30,326 nucleotides of DNA, from NCBI RefSeq assembly GCF_018260555.1, contig NZ_JAGLBB010000043.1:1-30326 (forward strand), given 5' to 3'. Below, in pieces: positions 1 through 9,113 of this stretch. This DNA comes from Deinococcus sp. (GTDB lineage: Bacteria; Deinococcota; Deinococci; Deinococcales; Deinococcaceae). The stretch's first letter is position 1; every line of letters begins with the position of its first letter. The notes below the pieces were generated by a model. The model was not told the origin of the DNA. It did not search any database and saw only the letters and a program-made list of their open reading frames with translations. Position numbers and translations under genes: made by a program.

Positions 1-1
1 C

Positions 2-676
2 ACCTTTCCCGGCTGGACGGACGTGCCGCTGGCCGGGCGGCTGAGTGGGGCGCTGGGCCTGCCGTGCGCGGCCCTGAACGACGCGCGGGCCGCCGCCTGG
101 GGCGAGGCGCAGGCCGGGGCGGGGCGCGGCGTGAGCGAGTTCATGTTCGTGACGGTCAGTACCGGGGTGGGCGCGGGGCTGGTGCTGGGCGGGCGGCTGC
201 ATCTGGCCGGGAACGGCCTGGACGCCGAGCTGGGCTTCGTGAGCGTCCCGGCGGCGTGGGGGCCGGGCGCCCAGGTGCCGGGGCTGGGGCTGGGGCTGGG
301 GCCGCTGGGACCGCTGGAATTCGAGTCGAGCGGCACGGCCCTGGGCGCGCAGGCGGCGGCGCTGGGCTTCGCAGACGCACGGGGACTGTGCGACGCAGCA
401 GACGCCGGGGACGCGCGGGCGCTGCTGGTCACGGGCCGGGCGGCGGCGCTCCTGGCCTGGAAGTGCGCGGACGTGGCGGCGCTGCTGGGCGTCACGCGGG
501 TGGCGTTCGGCGGGAGCGTGGGCCTGCGTACCGGGTTCCTGGCACAGGTGCGCGCGGCGCTGGCGGCCTTTCCCGAGCGGTACCGGCCTGAGCTGGTGCA
601 CGCGGCGCTGGGAGCGGACGCGGGCCTGATCGGCGCGGCCTTATGGGCGGGCATGTCCGGTCCTACGGTCCCGTAG
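2..676 (+). CDS. ROK-family sugar kinase, N-terminus cut by the window edge
   Basis: The frame is open from the first bases, which read TFPGWTDVPL, so the gene starts outside the window. ROK kinases phosphorylate sugars such as glucose or N-acetylmannosamine with ATP. Family signs are the NDARAAAWGE segment and the phosphate-binding STGVGAGLVLGG segment followed by a conserved-type Glu in AELGF. The usual zinc-binding CxCGxxGC motif is absent; the expected place holds a Gly-Leu-Pro rich stretch (GLGLGLGPLGPL) coded by tandem GGGGCT units near 281-304. It therefore resembles the zinc-free ROK members, and the substrate cannot be named. It ends in TAG at 674-676. The following 460 bp to rocA hold no gene. 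Confidence 0.75.
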   Translation, partial: TFPGWTDVPLAGRLSGALGLPCAALNDARAAAWGEAQAGAGRGVSEFMFVTVSTGVGAGLVLGGRLHLAGNGLDAELGFVSVPAAWGPGAQVPGLGLGLGPLGPLEFESSGTALGAQAAALGFADARGLCDAADAGDARALLVTGRAAALLAWKCADVAALLGVTRVAFGGSVGLRTGFLAQVRAALAAFPERYRPELVHAALGADAGLIGAALWAGMSGPTVP

Positions 677-1139
677 CGCTGCGCTAAGCGAGTGGAGGCG
701 AGCGCCTGGGCGTGCAATACGGATTCCGCTCCATTCCGCCACAGTCGGGAAGACACCGCCTGTGGCTCCATACCGCGAAACCCGTCTGCTGTTCCTACTC
801 GCATCCGCTCGGATTGATTCGGAACTGCACCAAATCAATCGGAATCCGTATAATTGATCAGCCAGTGATGTGTCGGGGTATCAGCAAAACAGTCGGCCGT
901 CTGTATGGAGACGGCCACTGCCGCTGTGAAGGTCGGGAGCTGGGTGACCGACGTGACCGTCTCGTGACGGTTGCTCAGCCCGCACTCAATCTCTTTTCAA
1001 TTGCAAGGTTTCTGGTGAGCCTCCAGGCCGATGCCGAGGCGACCGACGCGGTTTTCTGCCGTCTGACAGCGGAGTTCCGCGGCGCCGTCTGGCGTGTTAG
1101 CCTCACGGCACTTCAATCCGCACGATCCAGAGGAGACCG
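677..1139. other. Intergenic region upstream of rocA with repeat copy A and two hairpins
   Basis: No convincing gene is present in these 463 bp. They hold a complete copy of the dispersed repeat (717-851), then two perfect short inverted repeats: GGCCGTCT/AGACGGCC (895-902 with 909-916, 6-nt loop) and ACCGTC/GACGGT (956-961 with 966-971, 4-nt loop). Neither hairpin is followed by a T-run. They may lie in the rocA leader or mark the end of an upstream transcript. I could not place a convincing rocA promoter. A ribosome binding site AGGAG at 1131-1135 precedes the rocA ATG. Confidence 0.5.
717..851. repeat. Dispersed repeat copy A (complete, 135 bp, 12-bp terminal inverted repeats)
   Basis: The ends are perfect inverted repeats, ATACGGATTCCG at 717-728 and CGGAATCCGTAT at 840-851. 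The body contains the family blocks CTCCAT, GCGAAACCCGTCTGCTG, TTCCTACTCGCATCCGCTCG and a hairpin GATTGATTCGG/CCAAATCAATC close to the right end. With copy C it is one of two full-length copies here. No open reading frame of note lies inside. The look is that of a MITE or one of the small non-coding repeats described in Deinococcus; I could not match it to a named family. Confidence 0.85.
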
Positions 1140-2717
<1,578 letters not shown>

Positions 2718-2855
2718 CATGTGGCCGCCACGGTCGGCGTATCGGGTACGCCGCGCCCAGCACCGCCGGGGTCGCCAAGGGCAGCAGACGCAGTCCCAGG
2801 TCACTGGGAGTCGGGTCCCCGCCGCGCTGCTGTTCATGATGATTCTCCGCCATTC

Positions 2856-2882
2856 CCGTGGTATCCGTCCCACGGATTTTTC
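2856..2882 (+). terminator. Candidate intrinsic terminator after rocA
   Basis: A six-base stem CCGTGG/CCACGG (2856-2861 with 2870-2875, 8-nt loop) is followed by ATTTTT. The stem is short but the T-run is a proper one. It lies 140 bp after the rocA stop and 17 bp before the DinB-fold gene. Confidence 0.45.
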
Positions 2883-2898
2883 TGAAACACTGGGCCGC

Positions 2899-3399
<501 letters not shown>

Positions 3400-3504
3400 T
3401 CGCGGCCCCCGGGCCTCCGGCGCACAACGGAGCGCGTCGCCCCCCTTCTTAAACCGCCCCCCACCCTCCTCCCATTCTCCCTTCGCGCTCAAGGAACCCC
3501 GCCC

Positions 3505-4797
3505 ATGTCGAACGTGTTCTACCGCAGCCGCAAGTCGTACCCGACCGCCGTTTCCGCCCACGGGGTGTTCATTCAGAACGACCAGGGGCGCTCGTACCTG
3601 GACGGGTCGTCTGGGGCGCTCGTGGCGAACGTGGGGCACGGGCGCACCGAGGTGGCGCAGGCCATGGCGGAGCAGGCGGCGCGGCTGGCCTTCGTGCACG
3701 GCTCGCAGTTTTGCAGTGATGCGCTCGAACTGTACGCCGCGCGGCTGGCTGACTTTCTGGACCTGCCTGATTACCGCTTCTGGGCGGTGTCGGGTGGGTC
3801 CGAGGCGAACGAGAGTGCCATTAAACTGGCGCGGCAGTATCACGTGGAGCGGGGAGAACCGGGGCGCTTCCGGGTGGTCACGCGGGTGCCCAGCTACCAC
3901 GGCGCGAGCCTGGGGGCGCTGGCCGCGTCGGGCATGGGCGCGCGGCGCGAGATGTACGCCCCGCTGATGCGCCCCGACGCGTGGCCGAAACTACCGAAAC
4001 CCGACCCGTCCCTGAGTGGCGAGGACGACGCCGAACGCCTGCGCACGCTGCTGGAGGAGGTCGGGCCGGAATCGGTCGCGGCGTTCATGTGCGAGCCGGT
4101 GGTGGGCGCGTCGGACGCGGCGCTTGCACCGAACGCCGGGTATCACGCCCGGGTGGCCCGGATCTGCCGGGAGTACGGCGTGCTGTTCATCGCGGACGAG
4201 GTCATGAGCGGGATGGGCCGCTGCGGGGCGCCGCTGTCCGTGCGCCTGTACGAATCGCAGGTCACCCCGGACCTCGTGGTGCTCGGCAAGGGTCTGGCCG
4301 CCGGGTACGCGCCCCTGGCGGGCCTGATGGCCTCGGCGCAGGTGTACGACACGGTCATGAACGGCAGCGGCGCATTCAAGCACGGTTTCACATACGCCGG
4401 GCACCCGGTCAGCGTGGCGGCGGGCCTGAGCGTCCTGGACATCGTGCAGCGCGAGGAACTGGTGCGGGCCGCGCAGGAACGCGGCGCGCAACTGCTGCGT
4501 GGCCTGCGCGCCCTCCAGGGCCGCCACCCTGGCGTGCTGGAGGTCCGCGGGCACGGCCTGCTGCTGGGAGTGATCCTGGGCGACCCCGCCACCGGTCAGC
4601 CGCACGTCACCACCGGCGTGGCCGAGCGGGTCGCCGCTGCCGCCCGCGACGCCGGGCTGCTTACGTACCCCGGTAGTGGCGCCCTGGACGGCGTGCGCGG
4701 CGACCACCTGCTGCTGGGACCGCCACTGAGCATCACGCCCGCCGAGGTCACGCTGCTGCTGGAACGGCTGGACACGGCGCTGGAACGTGGCCTGTAG
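3505..4797 (+). CDS. Class III PLP-dependent aminotransferase
   Basis: This 430-residue fold-type I aminotransferase moves an amino group, usually from an omega-amino substrate, to a keto acid. The PLP site is visible as SGGSEANESAIKLARQ (phosphate binding), Asp231 in FIADEVMSGMGR (pairs with the pyridine nitrogen) and the Schiff-base Lys262 in VLGKGLAAGYAPL. Length and motifs fit the general 'aspartate aminotransferase family', but substrate-specific residues are not recognisable by eye. AAGGA at 3491-3495 precedes the ATG. It faces the next aminotransferase tail to tail, and repeat copy B starts at the base after its TAG stop. Its nearness to rocA suggests amino-acid catabolism, which is inference. 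Confidence 0.88.
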   Translation: MSNVFYRSRKSYPTAVSAHGVFIQNDQGRSYLDGSSGALVANVGHGRTEVAQAMAEQAARLAFVHGSQFCSDALELYAARLADFLDLPDYRFWAVSGGSEANESAIKLARQYHVERGEPGRFRVVTRVPSYHGASLGALAASGMGARREMYAPLMRPDAWPKLPKPDPSLSGEDDAERLRTLLEEVGPESVAAFMCEPVVGASDAALAPNAGYHARVARICREYGVLFIADEVMSGMGRCGAPLSVRLYESQVTPDLVVLGKGLAAGYAPLAGLMASAQVYDTVMNGSGAFKHGFTYAGHPVSVAAGLSVLDIVQREELVRAAQERGAQLLRGLRALQGRHPGVLEVRGHGLLLGVILGDPATGQPHVTTGVAERVAAAARDAGLLTYPGSGALDGVRGDHLLLGPPLSITPAEVTLLLERLDTALERGL

Positions 4798-4876
4798 AAC
4801 GGACTCCGACTGAAGGGGCTGCGAATACCCTTCAATCCGAGCAAAAGCGAGTGTGAGCAGGGCGGAATCCGCATCA
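4798..4876. repeat. Dispersed repeat copy B (short form, directly after a stop codon)
   Basis: Read on the minus strand it starts TGATGCGGATTCCG and ends GGAGTCCGTT, with the CTCGC and GCTCGGATTG blocks of the family between; about 50 bp of the middle are missing relative to copy A. The hairpin arms are GACTGAAGGG (4808-4817) and CCCTTCAATC (4828-4837). Both arms differ from the other copies (TGATTCGG/CCGAATCA) but still pair with each other. The first base follows the TAG of the aminotransferase gene. A further small inverted repeat with GGACTGCCG and CAGTCTGATA lies at 4880-4900 and may be a fragment of another copy. Confidence 0.8.
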
Positions 4877-4930
4877 GAACGGACTGCCGTCAGTCTGATA
4901 GACCCACCAATGATCTACCCGCGACTGGGT

Positions 4931-6391
<1,461 letters not shown>

Positions 6392-6398
6392 GAGAGGC

Positions 6399-6404
6399 AG
6401 TCTA
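6399..6404 (-). promoter_or_regulatory. -10 box TAGACT of a leaderless promoter for the 6391 gene
   Basis: On the minus strand TAGACT is followed by seven bases (GCCTCTC) and then the ATG. With transcription starting 6-7 nt after a -10 box, the mRNA would begin at or next to the start codon. No ribosome binding site is present. Confidence 0.65.
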
Positions 6405-6460
6405 GCGTTGCGGCGCGTAAGAGGCGCGTCCCGCGCGCAGCGGTAGGCGGGGACGGGGGT

Positions 6461-6766
6461 TCACGCGCCCCGCAGGGCTTCTTGCAGCGCCGGCACGCCG
6501 CCAGGGTACGCGGCCGCGTCCAGGCCGTCGGCGCGCAGGTAACGCGCGGCCAGAGTGCTGCGCACGCCCCGTTCGCACACGACCAGCAGCGGCCCTGTGT
6601 CCCGCGTCAGGCCGTGCGCGCCGGTCTCTATGTCGTCCAGGCTGACCACCCGCACGGCATGGGTGGTCAGCTCATTCAGGAGGGGGCGGCGCAGCGCTGG
6701 CGGGCGCAGGTCAATCAGGGTCACGCCGCCGGGCAGGGGCGCGGGCCGGGAGTCGGGCGCGGACAT
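6461..6766 (-). CDS. Single-domain rhodanese-like protein
   Basis: The 101-residue protein is one rhodanese domain, a fold that carries sulfur as a persulfide on one Cys. The opening strand TLIDLRPP and the active-site loop VVCERGVRS with Cys64 are visible, followed by AAYPGGVPALQEAL, the usual C-terminal helix. The start at 6766 (MSAPDSRP) is supported by TATGCT six bases upstream; the longer frame would run through the promoter. It is transcribed away from a second rhodanese gene that has the same promoter layout. The sulfur acceptor is unknown. Confidence 0.8.
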   Translation of the reverse strand: MSAPDSRPAPLPGGVTLIDLRPPALRRPLLNELTTHAVRVVSLDDIETGAHGLTRDTGPLLVVCERGVRSTLAARYLRADGLDAAAYPGGVPALQEALRGA

Positions 6767-6772
6767 GCGGGC

Positions 6773-6778
6773 AGCATA
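6773..6778 (-). promoter_or_regulatory. -10 box TATGCT for the minus-strand rhodanese gene
   Basis: Minus-strand TATGCT is followed by GCCCGC and the ATG at 6766. It mirrors the plus-strand TATGCT at 6835-6840 in the same 81-bp divergent gap, and both imply leaderless mRNA. Confidence 0.65.
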
Positions 6779-6834
6779 GGCGGCGGGGGCCGAGCGTCGG
6801 CGGCGGGAGGCACATTCCCTGCCCGGCGCTCCGC

Positions 6835-6840
6835 TATGCT
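6835..6840 (+). promoter_or_regulatory. -10 box TATGCT for the plus-strand rhodanese gene
   Basis: TATGCT is followed by GACCCGC and the ATG at 6848. An in-frame ATG at 6836 overlaps the box itself, which argues for 6848 as the true start. Confidence 0.65.
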
Positions 6841-6847
6841 GACCCGC

Positions 6848-7171
6848 ATGGAAGACATCTCTGTGCAAGAAGGGCGGCGCCGCGTGCAGGCTGGCGCGCT
6901 GCTGGTGGACGTTCGCGAGCCGAACGAATTCGAGGAAATCCACGCCGAGGGGGCCACGCTGATTCCCCTGAGCGAGTTCGAGTCACGTTTCGCGGAACTT
7001 CCCAGGGACCGTGAGCTGGTCATGATCTGCCGCAGCGGCGCCCGCAGCGCCCGCGCCGGGGAGTACCTGGAATTCCAGGGGTACGCGCAGGTCGTGAACG
7101 TTGCCGGGGGAACCCTGGCCTGGGTCAACGAGGGTCTACCCACCGAGACCGGCCCGCAGGTCCGCCAGTGA
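6848..7171 (+). CDS. Rhodanese-like sulfur-carrier protein
   Basis: This 107-residue single rhodanese domain opens with LLVDVREPNEFEEIH, carries the active-site loop ICRSGARSA with Cys61, and ends NVAGGTLAWVNEGLP, all classic for small bacterial rhodaneses of the GlpE/PspE kind. Its stop codon overlaps the GTG start of the following SufT-type gene by four bases (GTGA), so the two are translationally coupled and probably act together. A role in handing sulfur to Fe-S cluster assembly is a reasonable inference. The start at 6848 is set by the leaderless promoter; there is no Shine-Dalgarno. Confidence 0.87.
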   Translation: MEDISVQEGRRRVQAGALLVDVREPNEFEEIHAEGATLIPLSEFESRFAELPRDRELVMICRSGARSARAGEYLEFQGYAQVVNVAGGTLAWVNEGLPTETGPQVRQ

Positions 7172-7488
7172 CGCTCCCCACCCGGGAGCAGGTTCTGGAA
7201 GCCCTGAAGATCGTCAAGGACCCGGAAATTCCGGTGAACGTGGTGGACCTGGGCCTGATCTACGGTGTGGACATCGCCGAGAGCGGCCTGATCGACATCA
7301 CCATGACCCTGACCAGCGTGGGCTGCCCCGTGCAGGATCTGATCCGCGCGGACGCCGAGATGGCCGTCAGCCGCCTGGACGGCGTGACCGAGGTGAACGT
7401 GGAGTTCGTATGGACCCCCCCATGGGGACCGGACAAGATGACTGAAGACGGCAAACGCCAGATGCGCATGTTCGGCTTCAACGTCTGA
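7168..7488 (+). CDS. SufT/MIP18 (DUF59) family Fe-S cluster assembly factor
   Basis: The 106-residue protein is a complete DUF59 domain, the fold shared by SufT, PaaD and eukaryotic MIP18, which help mature Fe-S proteins. The marks are KDPEIPVNVVDLGLIYGVDI near residues 17-36, TSVGCPVQDLI with the conserved Cys53, and WTPPWGPDKMTEDGKRQM at the C-terminal end. It starts with GTG inside the stop of the rhodanese gene. Its own TGA is followed after one base by repeat copy C. SufT as such is likely; PaaD of phenylacetate degradation is less so, because no paa gene is near. Confidence 0.87.
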   Translation: MTLPTREQVLEALKIVKDPEIPVNVVDLGLIYGVDIAESGLIDITMTLTSVGCPVQDLIRADAEMAVSRLDGVTEVNVEFVWTPPWGPDKMTEDGKRQMRMFGFNV

Positions 7489-7622
7489 CACGGACTGCGA
7501 TTGATTCGGCGTACTTCCGAATCATTCCGAGCGGACGCGAGGAGGAACAGCAGACGCCCCTTCGCGGTATGAAGCCGCAGACGGCGCTTTTCCGACTGTG
7601 GCCCAATGGAGCGCAGTTCGTA
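7489..7622. repeat. Dispersed repeat copy C (full length, directly after a stop codon)
   Basis: This 134-bp copy is inverted relative to copy A. Read on the minus strand it begins TACGAACTGCGCTCCATTG and ends CGCAGTCCGTG, and it aligns with copy A along its whole length. It begins at the base after the TGA of the SufT-type gene. The hairpin GATTGATTCGG/CCGAATCATTC has loop CGTACTT and sits about 10 nt from that stop. Confidence 0.85.
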
Positions 7623-7650
7623 GGAAGCTGACCCTCCAGGATGCCCAACA

Positions 7651-7689
7651 GCAGGCAGCCCCCGACACCAACGGTCGGGGGCTGCCTGC
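7651..7689. terminator. Bidirectional hairpin terminator between SufT-type gene and membrane peptidase
   Basis: A perfect 16-bp inverted repeat (7651-7666 with 7674-7689, 7-nt loop) lies between two convergent genes. There is no T-run on either side, so it would act through its stem alone, as many high-GC terminators do. Confidence 0.7.
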
Positions 7690-7706
7690 CTAGCCTGCGG
7701 GGTTGA

Positions 7707-8390
7707 TCAGCTGCGGTTGCGGGCCAGGCCGAGCACGTTCAGGAACTGCGCGAGGGCCATGGCGAACCCGGCGACGTACGTCAGGGCGGCGGCAGTCAGG
7801 ACAGCCTGCGCGCCCTTTTGGCCTTCGCGGCTGCCGGTCAGGTTACCTGCTTGCAGATACGCCAGTGCGCGGCGGCTGGCGTCGAATTCGACGGGCAGGG
7901 TGATCAGGTGGAACAGCAGGGCGGCGCCAAACAGAATCACGCCCACCCAGACCAGGCCCGTCAGTTGCAGGGCGATGCCCGCCATCAGCAGCCACGGGGC
8001 GAGGTTCATGCCGAGGTTCAGGGGCACTGCGAGGCGGCTGCGCAGCAACAGGGCGGGCATGCGCACCCGGTCCTGAATGGCGTGTCCGACTTCGTGGGCG
8101 GCGACGGCCATGGCGCTCACGCTGGGGACACCATACACGCCCTGGCTGAGGTTCACGGTCTTTCGGATGGGGTCGTAATGGTCGCTGAGGGTGCCGGGGA
8201 CGGCGTTCACGGACACATGGCTCAGGCCATTGGCGTCCAGCATCAGGCGCGCCACGTCGGCGCCGGTCAGCTCGCGGGGGTTACGAACCTGACTCCAGCG
8301 GGCGTACGTGCGGGTCAGGTAGCCCTGAATCAGCATGGACGCGACAAACACGATCAGGATCAGGGGGGTGTAGGGGCCTAAGAATTCCAT
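7707..8390 (-). CDS. Membrane zinc metallopeptidase (YugP-type, Zn_peptidase_2)
   Basis: The 227-residue protein has an N-terminal membrane segment (residues 8-24) and further hydrophobic helices after residue 120. The zinc motif HEVGH spans residues 99-103 and is followed by LPVEFDASRRAL, which supplies the likely third ligand. This is the pattern of the YugP family, widespread bacterial membrane proteases of unknown substrate. AGGAGG with about 9 nt spacing precedes the ATG at 8390, so unlike many neighbours this mRNA has a leader. An inverted heptad resembling the HspR operator (8414-8434) lies just upstream, which may point to stress control. Confidence 0.85.
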   Translation of the reverse strand: MEFLGPYTPLILIVFVASMLIQGYLTRTYARWSQVRNPRELTGADVARLMLDANGLSHVSVNAVPGTLSDHYDPIRKTVNLSQGVYGVPSVSAMAVAAHEVGHAIQDRVRMPALLLRSRLAVPLNLGMNLAPWLLMAGIALQLTGLVWVGVILFGAALLFHLITLPVEFDASRRALAYLQAGNLTGSREGQKGAQAVLTAAALTYVAGFAMALAQFLNVLGLARNRS

Positions 8391-8413
8391 GGGTCACTTC
8401 CTCCTGCCTACAA

Positions 8414-8434
8414 TCTAAGTGCCATGCACTCAAG
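8414..8434. promoter_or_regulatory. Possible HspR-type (HAIR-like) operator
   Basis: The site reads TCTAAGT, a 7-nt spacer, then ACTCAAG. The HAIR consensus bound by HspR is CTTGAGT-N7-ACTCAAG. The right half matches 7 of 7 and the left half 4 of 7, with the exact spacer. It lies upstream of the membrane peptidase ribosome binding site. Confidence 0.35.
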
Positions 8435-8570
8435 TTTTATGAGACAGTGTTGGGCGTCTCCCTATTCGCCGGGGTGTCCCGGCAGGCAGGCACCGCCGGC
8501 ACTTCACGCCGGGCGTACCTAGAACACCGGCCCGCGAAATCCACGCCCGGAACCCGCGCCGCCCCCACCT

Positions 8571-8623
8571 GCATTCGCTCGGATTGATTCAGAACTACAC
8601 CGAATCAAACGGAATCCGTATCA
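8571..8623. repeat. Dispersed repeat copy D (hairpin half only)
   Basis: Only the right third of the family is present: GCATTCGCTCGGATTG, the hairpin and GGAATCCGTATCA. Its last three bases, TCA, are the complement of the TGA stop of the minus-strand spoVS gene, so the repeat end and the stop codon coincide. Confidence 0.8.
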
Positions 8624-8896
8624 GACTGGAACGGCGGGGATGGCTCGGACCGAGAATTTCAGGGCGGTCCGTTCTTCCTGCGGGGTTTCGAGTTTCACGA
8701 ATTCCGGCTGCGCAACCAGATCAAGCTGATCGCCGCTCAGGTAACCACGGGCGATGGCCAGCGCCTTGACGGCCTGGTTCACGGCGGCCGGACCGATGGC
8801 CTGCATTTCCAGCTGTCCCTGCGAGCGCAGCAGCGCAGCAATGGCACCAGCGATGGCGTTGGGGCGTGAGGTGCCGGATACACGCAGGGTTTCCAA
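8621..8896 (-). CDS. spoVS: Stage V sporulation protein S (SpoVS/Alba-like) homologue
   Basis: The 91-residue product fits the SpoVS family along its whole length: ETLRVSGTSRPNAIAGAIAA at the start, then QAIGPAAVNQAVKALAIARGY, and EERTALKFSVRAI near the end. SpoVS is a small nucleic-acid-binding protein with an Alba-like fold, first known from Bacillus sporulation and also present in Thermus and Deinococcus, which do not form spores. I chose the TTG at 8896, giving METLRVS as in relatives, because GAGAGGAG lies about 9 nt upstream; a longer frame opens with another TTG at 8923. A well-formed promoter stands at 8933-8962. The stop codon is the end of repeat copy D. Confidence 0.88.
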   Translation of the reverse strand: METLRVSGTSRPNAIAGAIAALLRSQGQLEMQAIGPAAVNQAVKALAIARGYLSGDQLDLVAQPEFVKLETPQEERTALKFSVRAIPAVPV

Positions 8897-8932
8897 AATG
8901 GGGCTCTCCTCTCTGATGCTCAAAGCCTTTTC

Positions 8933-8962
8933 ATTCTATGCTCATCAAACATTCCAATTCAA
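8933..8962 (-). promoter_or_regulatory. Sigma-70 type promoter of spoVS
   Basis: On the minus strand TTGAAT (8962-8957) and TAGAAT (8938-8933) are separated by 18 bp. The transcript would begin near 8926 and carry a leader of about 30 nt with the GAGAGGAG site. Confidence 0.7.
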
Positions 8963-9010
8963 TTCCCTGGCCCTCTCCATCTCACTGCACCCACCGGGGG
9001 GGGTTGCACC

Positions 9011-9113
9011 TGATATGGACTGCGGCTCCATGCCGCGAAACTCGTCTGCTGTTCCTACTCGCTTCCGCTCGGATTGACTCGGGACTGCACCGAACCAATC
9101 GGAATCCGTATCA
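9011..9113. repeat. Dispersed repeat copy E (103 bp, supplies the pepF stop codon)
   Basis: The ends are TGATATGGACTGCG (left) and GGAATCCGTATCA (right), so TGATA...TATCA can be seen at both termini. About 30 bp of the left middle of copy A are missing. The final TCA at 9111-9113 is the complement of the TGA stop of the oligoendopeptidase gene. The hairpin is GATTGACTCGG/CCGAACCAATC; in the minus-strand RNA all 11 pairs form if two G-U pairs are counted. Confidence 0.85.

Noticed and set aside
156..591. Long overlapping frames on both strands within the ROK gene
   Set aside because: They are rich in Arg/Gly/Pro/Ala, as expected for shadow frames in high-GC DNA, and show no family pattern.
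2719..2898. Longer N-terminus for the DinB-fold protein
   Set aside because: The added 60 residues are arginine-rich with no DinB match and run through the rocA terminator hairpin.
8994..9003. Run of eight G residues as a phase-variable switch
   Set aside because: It lies in intergenic DNA away from promoter boxes and any start codon, and such runs are common in this base composition.
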